From Malania oleifera (taxonomy: Eukaryota; Streptophyta; Magnoliopsida; Santalales; Ximeniaceae): 64,000 nt of DNA. Positions 24,260 through 33,699 of this stretch are shown here, piece by piece (position 1 is the first letter of the stretch; each line of letters starts with the position of its first letter). The stretch covers positions 101,804,991-101,868,990 of the forward strand of contig NC_080423.1 of assembly GCF_029873635.1 (NCBI RefSeq). The letters run 5' to 3'. Both the position numbers and the translations under genes were made by a program. Below the pieces are notes generated by a model. The model was not told the origin of the DNA. It made no database searches and saw only the letters and a list, made by a program, of their open reading frames with translations.

Positions 24260-25089
24260 TTAATCCTCTTGTCGTCTCATAGGTGATGCTTTGAGAGACA
24301 AAAACCTATCCAGATCTGTTTCTCTTGAATTTTCAGTTAGAGGCGGTCCAAAAACCTCCCAGAAGCGAAGAGTTTCATCTGCGCCAGCTGAAACGACCGT
24401 CCCTCTGCTAAAAAAAGAAAAGAAAAATTGAAACGGGCAGCTTGTATTCTGAGTCTGCATTCTCAATCCAGTATCAAGCTCAGTTTCAGATGGAAAATTT
24501 TCAGACAAACCTGGGAAAGGTGGAGGATTCGGGATGAGTGATTCTGTATCTCTCCTATTTTATACAAGGAAGGGTACGTCTACAAGCATAACTGGTTTCC
24601 ATGCTGATCTGTGCTGTAACCATGGCCACTCAATAGCTCGCTGTGATCTATGTTCCACTCCAATCCACATATCTGCAGTAAAAAAACACCAAAATTACTA
24701 TAAGAAATGCAAACCAAATTGGCAAATACTTATATGAGTTTTGTCAACATTCTGAATAATATTGCTGATGAAAGAAGTGGCAATTTGATACCAATTTATG
24801 AAATATACAGTATTGCATTATCAGCTTAGTAGGTAAAAGCAGCAGCTGAACAACTAAAATTCGTAAAAGGTAAAGAACACCAACAGTTCAAGTTCTCATG
24901 AAAAGGAGGTGTTCAAGCATCAATGTAATGGATTACCAATTTTAGGTCACGACTGTTTGGAAAACAAGGAATACAGATGAGTAAACTTGCCTGTGCTTTT
25001 GTATCTATGCTTTTGATGCATGCCCCCTTCTTTATGCTCCACATCTTTATACACCCATCTGACAATCCACCTCCAGAGGCAAGTATATC
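24260..25089 (-). pseudogene. CDC20/fizzy-type WD40 gene, truncated inverted copy (left arm)
   Basis: Three exon-like blocks in mirror image of the right-arm copy: 24991-25089 (ILASGGGLSDGCIKMWSI), 24511-24672 (ICGLEWNIDHSELLSGHGYS) and about 24260-24408 (GTVVSAGADETLRFWEVFGP then FLSLKASPMR and a stop). CDC20-family proteins are WD40 activators of the anaphase-promoting complex; GADETLRFW is their usual last blade. The middle block has TAG where the family has tryptophan (LCL*TYPSL), and the same TAG is in the right-arm copy. Everything upstream of the third block is missing here. A pseudogene before and after duplication. Confidence 0.8.
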
Positions 25090-25171
25090 AGCTGTTGTGT
25101 TATTTTCTGCCCTAGCTATATATCAGATAATGCATGCAAAAAATTCTAAAATTCAATCATCTCCAACAGCT

Positions 25172-25245
25172 TGATGGACATTGATCGAGCGCGCAGCCTG
25201 TTGATGAGCAGGACAAAGGAAGCCTCGAACTCCAAATGCAATGTA
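25172..25245. other. Loop of the giant inverted duplication
   Basis: 74 single-copy bases between CTCCAACAGCT (ends 25171) and its reverse complement AGCTGTTGGAG (starts 25246). Most of it is an exon-like piece, 25174-25242, reading MDIDRARSLLMSRTKEASNS, followed by a GTAAGC donor whose last bases already belong to the right arm. Confidence 0.85.
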
Positions 25246-26246
25246 AGCTGTTGGAGATGATTGAATTTTAGAATTTTTTGCATGCATTATCTGATTGACA
25301 GCTAGGGCAGAAAATAACACAACAGCTTGTCTACGAGCACACAGGGGAGAGGTGTGCGGTTTGAAATGGTCAAACGGCAGCAATATAATGGCGAGCGGTA
25401 GCAATGACCAGTCGTGATATACTTGCCTCTGGAGGTGGATTGTCAGATGGGTGTATAAAGATGTGGAGCATAAAGAAGGGGGCATGCATCAAAAGCATAG
25501 ATACAAAAGCACAGGCAAGTTTACTCATCTGTATTCCTTGTTTTCCAAACAGTCGTGACCTAGAATTGGTAATCCATTACATTGATGCTTGAACACCTCC
25601 TTTTCATGGGAACTTGAACTGTTGGTGTTCTTTACCTTTTACGAATTTTAGTTGTTCAGCTGCTGCTTTTACCTACTAAGCTGATAATGCAATACTGTAT
25701 ATTTCATAAATTGGTATCAAATTGCCACTTCTTTCATCAGCAATATTATTCAGAATGTTGACAAAAGTCATATAAGTATTTGCCAATTTGGTTTGCATTT
25801 CTTATAGTAATTTTGGTGTTTTTTTTACTGCAGATATGTGGATTGGAGTGGAACATAGATCACAGCGAGCTATTGAGTGGCCATGGTTACAGCACAGATC
25901 AGCATGGAAACCAGTTATGCTTGTAGACGTATCCTTCCTTGTATAAAATAGGAGAGATACAGAATCACTCATCCCGAATCCTCCACCTTTCCCAGGTTTG
26001 TCTGAAAATTTTCCATTTGAAACTGAGCTTGATACTGGATTGAGAATGCAGACTCAGAATACAAGCTGCCCGTTTCAATTTTTCTTTTCTTTTTTTAGCA
26101 GAGGGACGGTCGTTTTAGCTGGCGCAGATGAAACTCTTCGCTTCTGGGAGGTTTTTGGACCGCCTCTAACTGAAAATTCAAGAGAAACAGATCTGGATAG
26201 GTTTTTGTCTCTCAAAGCATCACCTATGAGACAACAAGAGGATTAA
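25174..26246 (+). pseudogene. CDC20/fizzy-type WD40 pseudogene, fuller copy (loop and right arm)
   Basis: Exon-like blocks in order: 25174-25242 (MDIDRARSLLMSRTKEAS, compatible with the region after the DRFIPNRS motif of CDC20), 25350-25415 (EVCGLKWSNGSNIMASGSND, a middle WD blade), joined directly to 25416-25514 (ILASGGGLSDGCIKMWSI), then a GC-AG intron (GCAAGT at 25515, CAG at 25831-25833), 25834-25995 (ICGLEWNIDHSELLSGHGYS), an intron from GTTTGT, and about 26098-26246 (GTVVLAGADETLRFWEVFGP to a TAA). Compared with the roughly 450-residue family it lacks most of the N-terminal half and several blades. It has an in-frame TAG in place of tryptophan, and neither AG before the last block keeps phase. 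I infer a dead fragment; a related family member such as FZR/CCS52 is less likely by the C-terminal wording. Confidence 0.8.
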
Positions 26247-26884
26247 TTTCTTCTAGCAAGTCTTTTTAATTTATTTTTCTATTTTTCGGCAATTGTGCAA
26301 AATTTGAGAATGTGGAAAATAGAAGCACAGCTAGGGGAATGAAAATAACAGAAGTAACAGTACATTATTGATCAATGATAAATAGATCTTGTCTATCATG
26401 CAAGATTCTTTGGCTAAGCCAAAATAAATCATTTTTCCTTTTTCTTCACTTGCCCCCTTTTGTATATCTTGTGGCCAAAGCCTCATTATGATGATATTTA
26501 TATCTTCTTGTGTGAACATGTATAGAAATCCTTTGCAGGAAGATGGAACAGAAACTTCAAGTTGCTGTTCTCTGCATGTAGAACAGTAGAGATCTAAATT
26601 CTGAGGCTAAACATATATATCCCGATCAGACTGGGGCAGAATTCTTTTTGTTCTTCTGCTTTTAGGGGGAGATGAGACTTGTAAAAGCTGAGATTGTTCT
26701 TTGTTCGGTTCAATGGGTTTATTCTGCTATAGGGCAGTACTTCCATGCCTTGAAAGATTAATTGTGGGATATCTGCTAGGCATGTTAAGAAGGATTAACG
26801 TTAATCGGAGAGAACATTTTAATGGATTCCTTGATTTGAAATAACCAATGCATCATTAGCTAGATGCTAAAACTCCAATCCCAT

Positions 26885-27320
26885 TGATGCGCCCAAAATA
26901 ATATAGCCAATGAGGGCAAGTCAACGCGCCTATCTCGCACCTTCTCCGGGTCTAACATCCTGACGAGTGATCGGCTCCAACCCAATAAAGAGGAGGAGAG
27001 ATCCACGCCAGCGGCTTTAATAGCTGAGTAATAGGTGCACGCACTTATGGCTGGGGAGTGATTCACGCCCCCGCGCAATAAATTTGAGCCAACCTACGGT
27101 CAACTCGAAACCCTATAAGAAGGGATATGAAGAAAAGGCCAAGGTAAGTCATTCAACACGATTCTACTGTTGCATTCAGCCTCTCTAAAAGCGTTTCTCT
27201 TACTTAGGCATCAGAGTGATCCCCCGGAGTACACCTCGGGTCCTCCAAGCCATTCTTTTTCTTCCCCTTTCAGGTCAACGGAAGTCGAAAGAGCATCCCA
27301 GAAAATTTTACCCCGCAACA
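26885..27320 (+). mobile_element. Solo LTR (0.43 kb), right-arm copy
   Basis: Mirror of 23188-23621: TGATGCGCCC to CCCCGCAACA, with CCCAT at 26880-26884 and CCCAC at 27321-27325, one base apart. It predates the duplication. Between the copies only scattered base changes are visible. Confidence 0.85.
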
Positions 27321-27930
27321 CCCACATTCCCTCACACCACCAAAGTTAGAATTAGGGTTCTTTTAAGGACCGGATCATAAAACTCACTGAAATTTATCCT
27401 TTTATAATTTAATCACCAACTTTTATTCAATTCAAAAGTCTACTAAATATCCAAACATACCAAGATAACATATTTTATTACTGTTATTACCTTCTTCTTT
27501 TTTTAAAATTTTCTTTTCCTCTTTAATTTTTATTAATTTTTTTTATATTGATTTTGTAATTTTTTTTTATTTTTAATACAAATTTCAGATTTCAGTCTTC
27601 TTAAATTTGTTAGTTGTATTTTCACAAATGTTCTATATACATAATATTTTCCCCACTGTTCTAGAGTTGACGTATGTTGCTCCTAAGGTTATCTTTTATC
27701 TTGTTAATCAGTAGAATTTAAGAGTTTATCTTAAATTTTGAGACTTAATCCTGATTTTTATTATTTGAGTTATGAATGTCATTTTGAATTTGTAGGGATT
27801 TTTTACGATGTACAAATTTATTTTTAAATGTGCTTTATTCCTAAAAATGTTTTTAAAATATTGTAAATTTTTAATTAAATTATTATTGAGTCGGAGAATC
27901 AAATTCATATGTATATATGGCCAGCAGTTT

Positions 27931-30496
27931 TGTAACGCCCCGAACCCTTAAACCCGGGCCCGGTGCGTTATACTGGATAAAATCCTTGATAATTCATAAT
28001 TAACATAACATACGCAGCGGAAAACATAATCATAATCTCCATATAACACAATACCAGAGTTTACTAATTTCCATCTATAATCCAAAGTATCCATCCAACA
28101 CCTGCATTCCCATATATACATACATCTCCAAAAGCATTTCAGTATTTTCACAACCATCCTATTCTTAACAGGATTAAAACATAAAACTTAAAACATAAAT
28201 ATTTACATTCCCCCAAAGTGTTTTGAAAATATACCCATTCTCTTTAAGTCCCTCAAAATGCTAAATACCCATGAGCTCCCTAAGCTCGACCTCGAGGATG
28301 TCCTGAAAAAGAAATAATCATATTCGGGTGAGACACATCTCAGTAAGGGAAGAAATATACATATTAAAACAGCGTATGACCAACATGAGATAGATAGATA
28401 TCATTTTTATTTCATTTGTAAATCATCATATAATTTTGAAATCGTTTTCTGAACCTAAACAATCACATGCAAATATTTAACCCACGAGATTACCCAAGGA
28501 TAGGGGTGATTACCTGCCCATACAAGTAGCACCCCTCTGCTCTGATACTTAGGTAATCCTAAGGTCACAATTAAAACATATCAGAGCACTCACCTTACTC
28601 AATAAGCCTTCAAGTGGTAGATTAATCTCGTACTCACACAGTTCAACAATAGTTTACCGGCAAAGGCCCTAAGGATAGGGAATCCTACCAGCCATACAAG
28701 TAGGTTCCCTCTGCCCTAGTGTTTTATGCAACTACTGCCACATCTGAAGCTACTAGTGCACTCGCCTTACTCAGCAAGCCCTCAGGCGAAGAGTATGCCT
28801 CACCCAATCATAACATGTTCTATATACATACATACTTCTATTATCATAATATATCATTCTGTTCTGTCATTATACATCCATGCACATTCATTCCTATTCA
28901 TAACTTAACTTTGCATTTCGTTTCACTTTAAGTGACTTTTTTCCATTTACATCATTTGCCTTTATCATTTCATTTCATTGCTATTTCATCAGTCATTTCA
29001 TTGCATAACATTTCATTTCATTACTTCGTACTACAGTTGGTCTTTAGCCATCATCAGTTAGTCTACATAGAAACGTGCTAAATCTGCTAATATAGCTCCT
29101 TTTAGCTGTCATCAGTTAGTCTACACAGAAGTGTGCTAGATCTGCTAACAAGGCTCTCTTTCAGCTGTCTTACGTTTACATGGTTGCATTTAACAAACAC
29201 AGGCAACATTGTCCATATCATATTTTATTCTCATTGTTTTACTTACTTAGCCTGCATCTCATACATTTAACATATAATTTACACAGATTCTCATGCCACA
29301 CAATTTAGCAGTAAAATTCATACATATTTCTCATAAAATAAGCCAATCATATTTAACATTTACATGCTCAAAATACACTTCATTTCTTACATAAGTCTTT
29401 AGAAAATTCCTTTCACTTTCGTTTGTTTACTTTCACACATACATAACTATATCGACAATCCTAGGCTCAGAAAACATAAATTTCATGGCTGGCATTTTAA
29501 ACCCACATAAAAACATATATACATAAATAACACATGTTCGTTTTTTAATTCATGAAAAACTTAATTTAATATATAAATTTCTCCCTTACCTTGTTTCTTG
29601 AACTACGCCAACAGGGATCCTGAAAAGATGCCTGTGGCGTTCACCCGGATCCTAAAATTAAATTCCTAGTTCCAATAAATTATTTCTGAATAAAATATTA
29701 TTTTAATAATTTCTAGGCCCATAAATTCTAAATAATTAAATATATCCTTAAATATAACCAAATTACCAAAATTTTCAAATTAATTAATTCATTTCCCCAA
29801 AATACTACACATCTAGCCTTCCCTAAGCTCAACGCACTTCAAATTAACATTTAAACTAATATTTAACAGTCCCACTTAATTTTCTAAATTATGCCTACGG
29901 GGCCCAAAATTACACCCGCAGCGCTTACCCGAGCCCTGATTCAAAAACCCTAATTTCACTAAAATTATTTCTAAATAACATACTATTTAAATATTTTCTA
30001 GGATCATAATTTTAAATTTACAGATATACCTGCATATTTATCTAATTTGCCAAATTTCCCAAATCTCACTCTCGCTTTGGAGTAGGGTCTAGAAAATCTC
30101 AATTGAAAAATTATCTACGTCAAAATGACGACGACGACGACTAGGACCACGTGGTGGTACCCGTTCGCCGATTTAACAGTAGATTTAAAGTAAAATTGAG
30201 AAAATAGGGAAAAATTACCTTTTCCCAGGAGCAGTGCCTAAGTCATTCCCACGACCAATTTGCTCTAGTAGAAATGTCGATAGCGGAACTAGGAATCCAA
30301 CGGCACCTTTCGTTTCTCGATCCGCTGCAAAATTACCGTCGAGAAATTGAGAGAGAAAGAGAGGAGGAGATGAAGGTGGTTGGACAAGCTTAGAACAGAC
30401 AGGCGCAGGAAATGGATTTACAGAAGGAGGGGGGGGCGTGAATCTGAGAAGAATTGGATTTCACTTTGAAATCCAATTCTTCTCATTCCATCTTTA

Positions 30497-30550
<54 letters not shown>

Positions 30551-30743
30551 TTCTTACTTTACTCCTATATATACCCTATCCTTATAATTTACTTAATTAA
30601 TTCATGTAAATAACGTTTAATTAATTTATTAATTCAATTAAATAATATTCAATTTATAATTAATCTAATTTCATTTTATCTCATATACATTTTTATTATT
30701 ATTAATTTTTTATACTATTTCTTTTTATTTGTTCATTTATTAT

Positions 30744-30783
<40 letters not shown>

Positions 30784-30827
30784 TTTCTAATTATTTTAAT
30801 CTTTTTTTTTTTTTTTGGGTCTCTACA
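27931..30827 (-). mobile_element. Solo LTR (Ty3-like, 2.9 kb), right arm only
   Basis: 2897 bases, TGTAACGCCCCGAAC to GGTCTCTACA, flanked by AGTTT at 27926-27930 and 30828-30832. Its ends are the reverse complement of those of 18082-21002, so it is the same family. It carries a different repeat at the place of the 29-base minisatellite: two 64-base units with AGCTGTCATCAGTTAGTCTA at about 29040-29165. A TA run is at about 30492-30549 and an ATT run at about 30750-30783. The left arm has the empty site near 22578. Confidence 0.9.
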
Positions 30828-30832
30828 AGTTT

Positions 30833-31894
30833 GGTATTTTCAAAATAATTATAAGTAGAAAAACAAGTTACCACATTTTATAACTCTACCCTACAAAAAA
30901 ATAATTTGGAATGTTGATTTTTTAAAATCCACAAAACATATTTTTTTCAAAAACTAAATTTTGCGTGTTTTGAAACCCACATAATTATAGATTAAAATTG
31001 GAATACGAAGAGCTCGTCAGTGACTGGAGCTCTTATGTAATATATATATATTTAAAAAAAAACTGAATACAAAGCATGAAATTCAAAACTTTGCCTTAAA
31101 AAACACAGAAGAATATGTTTAATCATACAATGAGTTGCCACTAAAATGTCAATTACTTGACAAATATGATTTTTGTTAAAATTTTATTAATAGAATGTTT
31201 AATTCTAGCTTTCTTCCAAATACCGCGATGTGTTTGGGAGCATGGAGACCTTTGAAATAATTTATATCTATAAAAATTTGGATGAAATTTAATTTCAAAT
31301 GACTAAAAATTCATTTGAGGTTTGAATAGGCAAGAATTATTTATTTTCAGTTTACTTTTTTGGTGTGTGCTTCTATACAAGGTTAGAAATCATAATTGAA
31401 TCATAATTAATAATTATACCATTAATAGGAAAGAATTTAAATAGTTGATTTGGTGAATCAATTCACAATTATTTGTATCATCAATTCATTCAATGAATTG
31501 AGAAACAAATGAGAATCCTTGTAACGCTTATTTATTGTACGAAATCAAAATTTCATCCTAACGTTCCATATTTATTGAATTTTAAATCCTATTCATTGAA
31601 ATTAATTATATCACTTAGTATCATAATTGCATATATCATTAATTATAAAATTGGGCATTATAATTGTATATTCATTATAATTTTTGGCATTCAGTATGGG
31701 GGCACGGGATAGATAGGGGTTAAGGGTCATTGTAATGTCTCAACTTGGTCCTATCAAATATCTTCATTTTGTTTTATGGGTCTTGATATAATGTCAAAAA
31801 AAATGTGCACAATTTTTTAAGTAATTACGAGTGAATATCTCATTTTAGAAGAACTTATAAAATATATCAATTCAACATGCGAATTTTATACAAA
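30833..31894. other. Non-coding, right arm
   Basis: Mirror of about 21500-22570. No gene seen. Contains the retroposon-tail-like text at about 31010-31050 shared with the left arm. Confidence 0.55.
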
Positions 31895-32470
31895 AAGATA
31901 GAACTTATTATTATTATTATTATTGATGCATCAAAGAGCAATCATCTTTAAGGATGCAAGGCATGATACTAATAAAAAAAGTACAATGAACAAACTAAAA
32001 AAATATTTTTCAGAGAGAGAAGGATTTGAATTTTTGATTTAAACTTACCCAAAAAAAAATTAAGTCATGCAAAATAATAAAGAAAATACTATTAATCTCG
32101 AGCATTTTCTATTCATTTCTATTCAAATCTCCCAAGAAGTAGCTACAAACATAGCTAGTGCTCCAAATTAAACTTGCAGCCTGTCACCTTTCAAAATCAA
32201 AATGATGCCATTTTGAAGATAATCAATGAAGAAATACAAGAAATCTAATCAAGATTACAAAAGCCCGAAGATTAAAAATGATCAAATAGCTAACTAGTCG
32301 TAGTAGAGGAATCAAATATTCTCTCACAAAGATTAAGACTTATTTGATCGAAACCTTACTAACAATAAGTATATCATTATTTTGCTTATCTTAATTATTT
32401 AATAACAATAAAAGGAATGAGCAAATGACATCATATTCCATGCACATTCTCACTTGAAACGCTAGCCCAA
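31895..32470. other. Segment present only in the right arm, next to PMEI 3' end
   Basis: About 0.57 kb, starting in an ATT microsatellite (about 31907-31923), with no counterpart between 21505 and 21510 in the left arm. No gene or target duplication was recognised. Loss from the left arm is as likely as gain here. Confidence 0.6.
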
Positions 32471-32484
32471 AAATCAATTAGCCA

Positions 32485-33039
32485 TTACTTTGCAAGCATG
32501 TTAATTATGAACAAAGCCACTGCACTCAATCCAAATATCTCCTTATTGTTATTTCCCAAAGGAGGTCTTGCACCTTCTGTACTCATCGCAAACCCGTCTT
32601 CACATACCTTGGATGCATCCATTGCTGCACTCACATGCACGTTGGCAGATTGATAATCTCCAGACCGAAAAGCAAGAAAGGCATCCCTTGTGTCATATAC
32701 AGCCCCAGAGTAGACGCTCGAGCAGTCCTGCAACCTGCCTCTACTCTTATTATCCGAATTCTGGTTCAAGAGTTCCTTGATAAGCGCATGAACACGAACT
32801 GTGTTGTAGTGGGTTAGCTTCACAGAGATAAACCCTAGCCCTCTTAGGGTTGCATTTTGGCTATTTGGGACTGCTTGAAAGGACTCCAAACAGAAAGTAT
32901 AGTTGAGGTTCGGGTCCCTTTCGATCGAGACTCTGCAAACCTTTGTCACGAGATTGCTATCCCCATTTGCACCATTAATGAAGAAGAAGGAGAGGAGGAA
33001 GGTGGACAATATGAAGAGGGGTAAAGAACATGGATTCAT
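32485..33039 (-). CDS. Pectin-methylesterase/invertase inhibitor (PMEI domain, Pla a 1-like), right arm
   Basis: Secreted inhibitor of the plant PMEI-domain family. Members bind and block cell-wall pectin methylesterase or cell-wall/vacuolar invertase in a 1:1 complex; which target applies cannot be read from sequence, though resemblance to the pollen allergen Pla a 1 points to the invertase-inhibitor-like subgroup. 184 residues, single exon, within the family range. Signal peptide about 1-26 (FILSTFLLSFFFINGANG). Four-helix bundle with the four conserved cysteines at 35, 50, 106 and 146, and the family signature DYQSANVHVSAAMDASKVCE at about 128-147. N-glycosylation sites NYT (47) and NAT (62). 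The left copy starts upstream at MEETKALAM; here that first codon is ATA, so the start is the next methionine at 33039. Transcribed toward the palindrome centre. Confidence 0.9.
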   Translation of the reverse strand: MNPCSLPLFILSTFLLSFFFINGANGDSNLVTKVCRVSIERDPNLNYTFCLESFQAVPNSQNATLRGLGFISVKLTHYNTVRVHALIKELLNQNSDNKSRGRLQDCSSVYSGAVYDTRDAFLAFRSGDYQSANVHVSAAMDASKVCEDGFAMSTEGARPPLGNNNKEIFGLSAVALFIINMLAK

Positions 33040-33150
33040 GCCTAGGGCTTTTGTTTCTTCTATGTTGTGAATGGGAAAACTTTTAAGGAACCCTTTTTGC
33101 AAGTGTTCTCTTAATTCGAGAATGGGATGAGAGTGAGGAGGGATTTTGAA

Positions 33151-33160
33151 CCTTAAATAG
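33151..33160 (-). promoter_or_regulatory. TATA-like box of the right-arm PMEI
   Basis: Minus strand CTATTTAAGG, 112 bases before the ATG. Further upstream, near 33178-33205, the text ATACCCC..GCT.TGGTGTTTTTA is repeated before the gene at 52673-53221 (about 53314-53332), so it may be a retained promoter element. Confidence 0.5.
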
Positions 33161-33468
33161 AAGTGGTTTTTTCATGTATACCCCTTTGCTTTGGTGTTTT
33201 TACTATGCTTTCCATGGCAGAAAGAGAATTTCTATGTTTTTTGCTAATAAAGAAAACACTACATGAAAATAAGGCCAATCTACAAATAAATAGACTATGC
33301 TGAATTGGAAGCATTTATTAATAATATTTAAGTTTTCCTTGTAATAAATTATACACAACGCTTCAAATCTAATTGTTTTGAATTAGCCGCACTGTTCTCA
33401 ACACCACAACCCCTAAACATAAACCTCTCCCCTCTCCTCCCCACACTATGACAAAAATCATAAATCAT

Positions 33469-33680
33469 AACCCCCAAGGTGTGGTTCAGGTGATAGTGTG
33501 GGCTATGGGAGTGCCTCTCATGAGGTCAAGTGTTCAAACCCTCCTAGGTTCGTTTCCGCCCCTAAATTCCTGAAATTTACCTTCCTTTGAAGTTGTGGGG
33601 TCAGCTTCAAGGGGCGCGAGATTAGTCACGTGGACCGTAAAACGGACACGTGGAAACCCGGTGGGTAATCCAAAAAAACA
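33469..33680 (+). mobile_element. tRNA-type SINE, right arm
   Basis: About 212 bases, flanked by AAAAATCATAAATCAT at 33453-33468 and 33681-33696. Same family as 21221-21430: GTGGTTCAGGTGATAG and AGTGTTCAAACCC boxes, and an end in CACGTGGAAACCCGGTGGG with an A-rich tail. The mirrored site in the left arm (near 17370) is empty. Confidence 0.85.
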
Positions 33681-33699
33681 AAAAATCATAAATCATACC

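Larger units (their letters stand above)
15950..25171 (+). repeat. Left arm of a giant inverted duplication
   Basis: Reads as the reverse complement of 25246-35050 across its whole length. Matching marks: 16000-16140 with 34880-35010, the PMEI copies, the solo LTRs 23188-23621 and 26885-27320, and the CDC20-type exons. Differences are scattered single bases, a left-only solo LTR (18082-21002), a left-only SINE (21221-21430), a small left-only fold-back (17111-17304) and the absence of the segment at about 31895-32470. The outer edge is blurred by divergence; 15950 is the last base I can align with confidence. Confidence 0.9.

Noticed and set aside
33040-33102. Upstream extension of the right-arm PMEI (start at TTG)
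   Set aside because: No ATG in the extension, and it would place 21 residues before a complete signal peptide.
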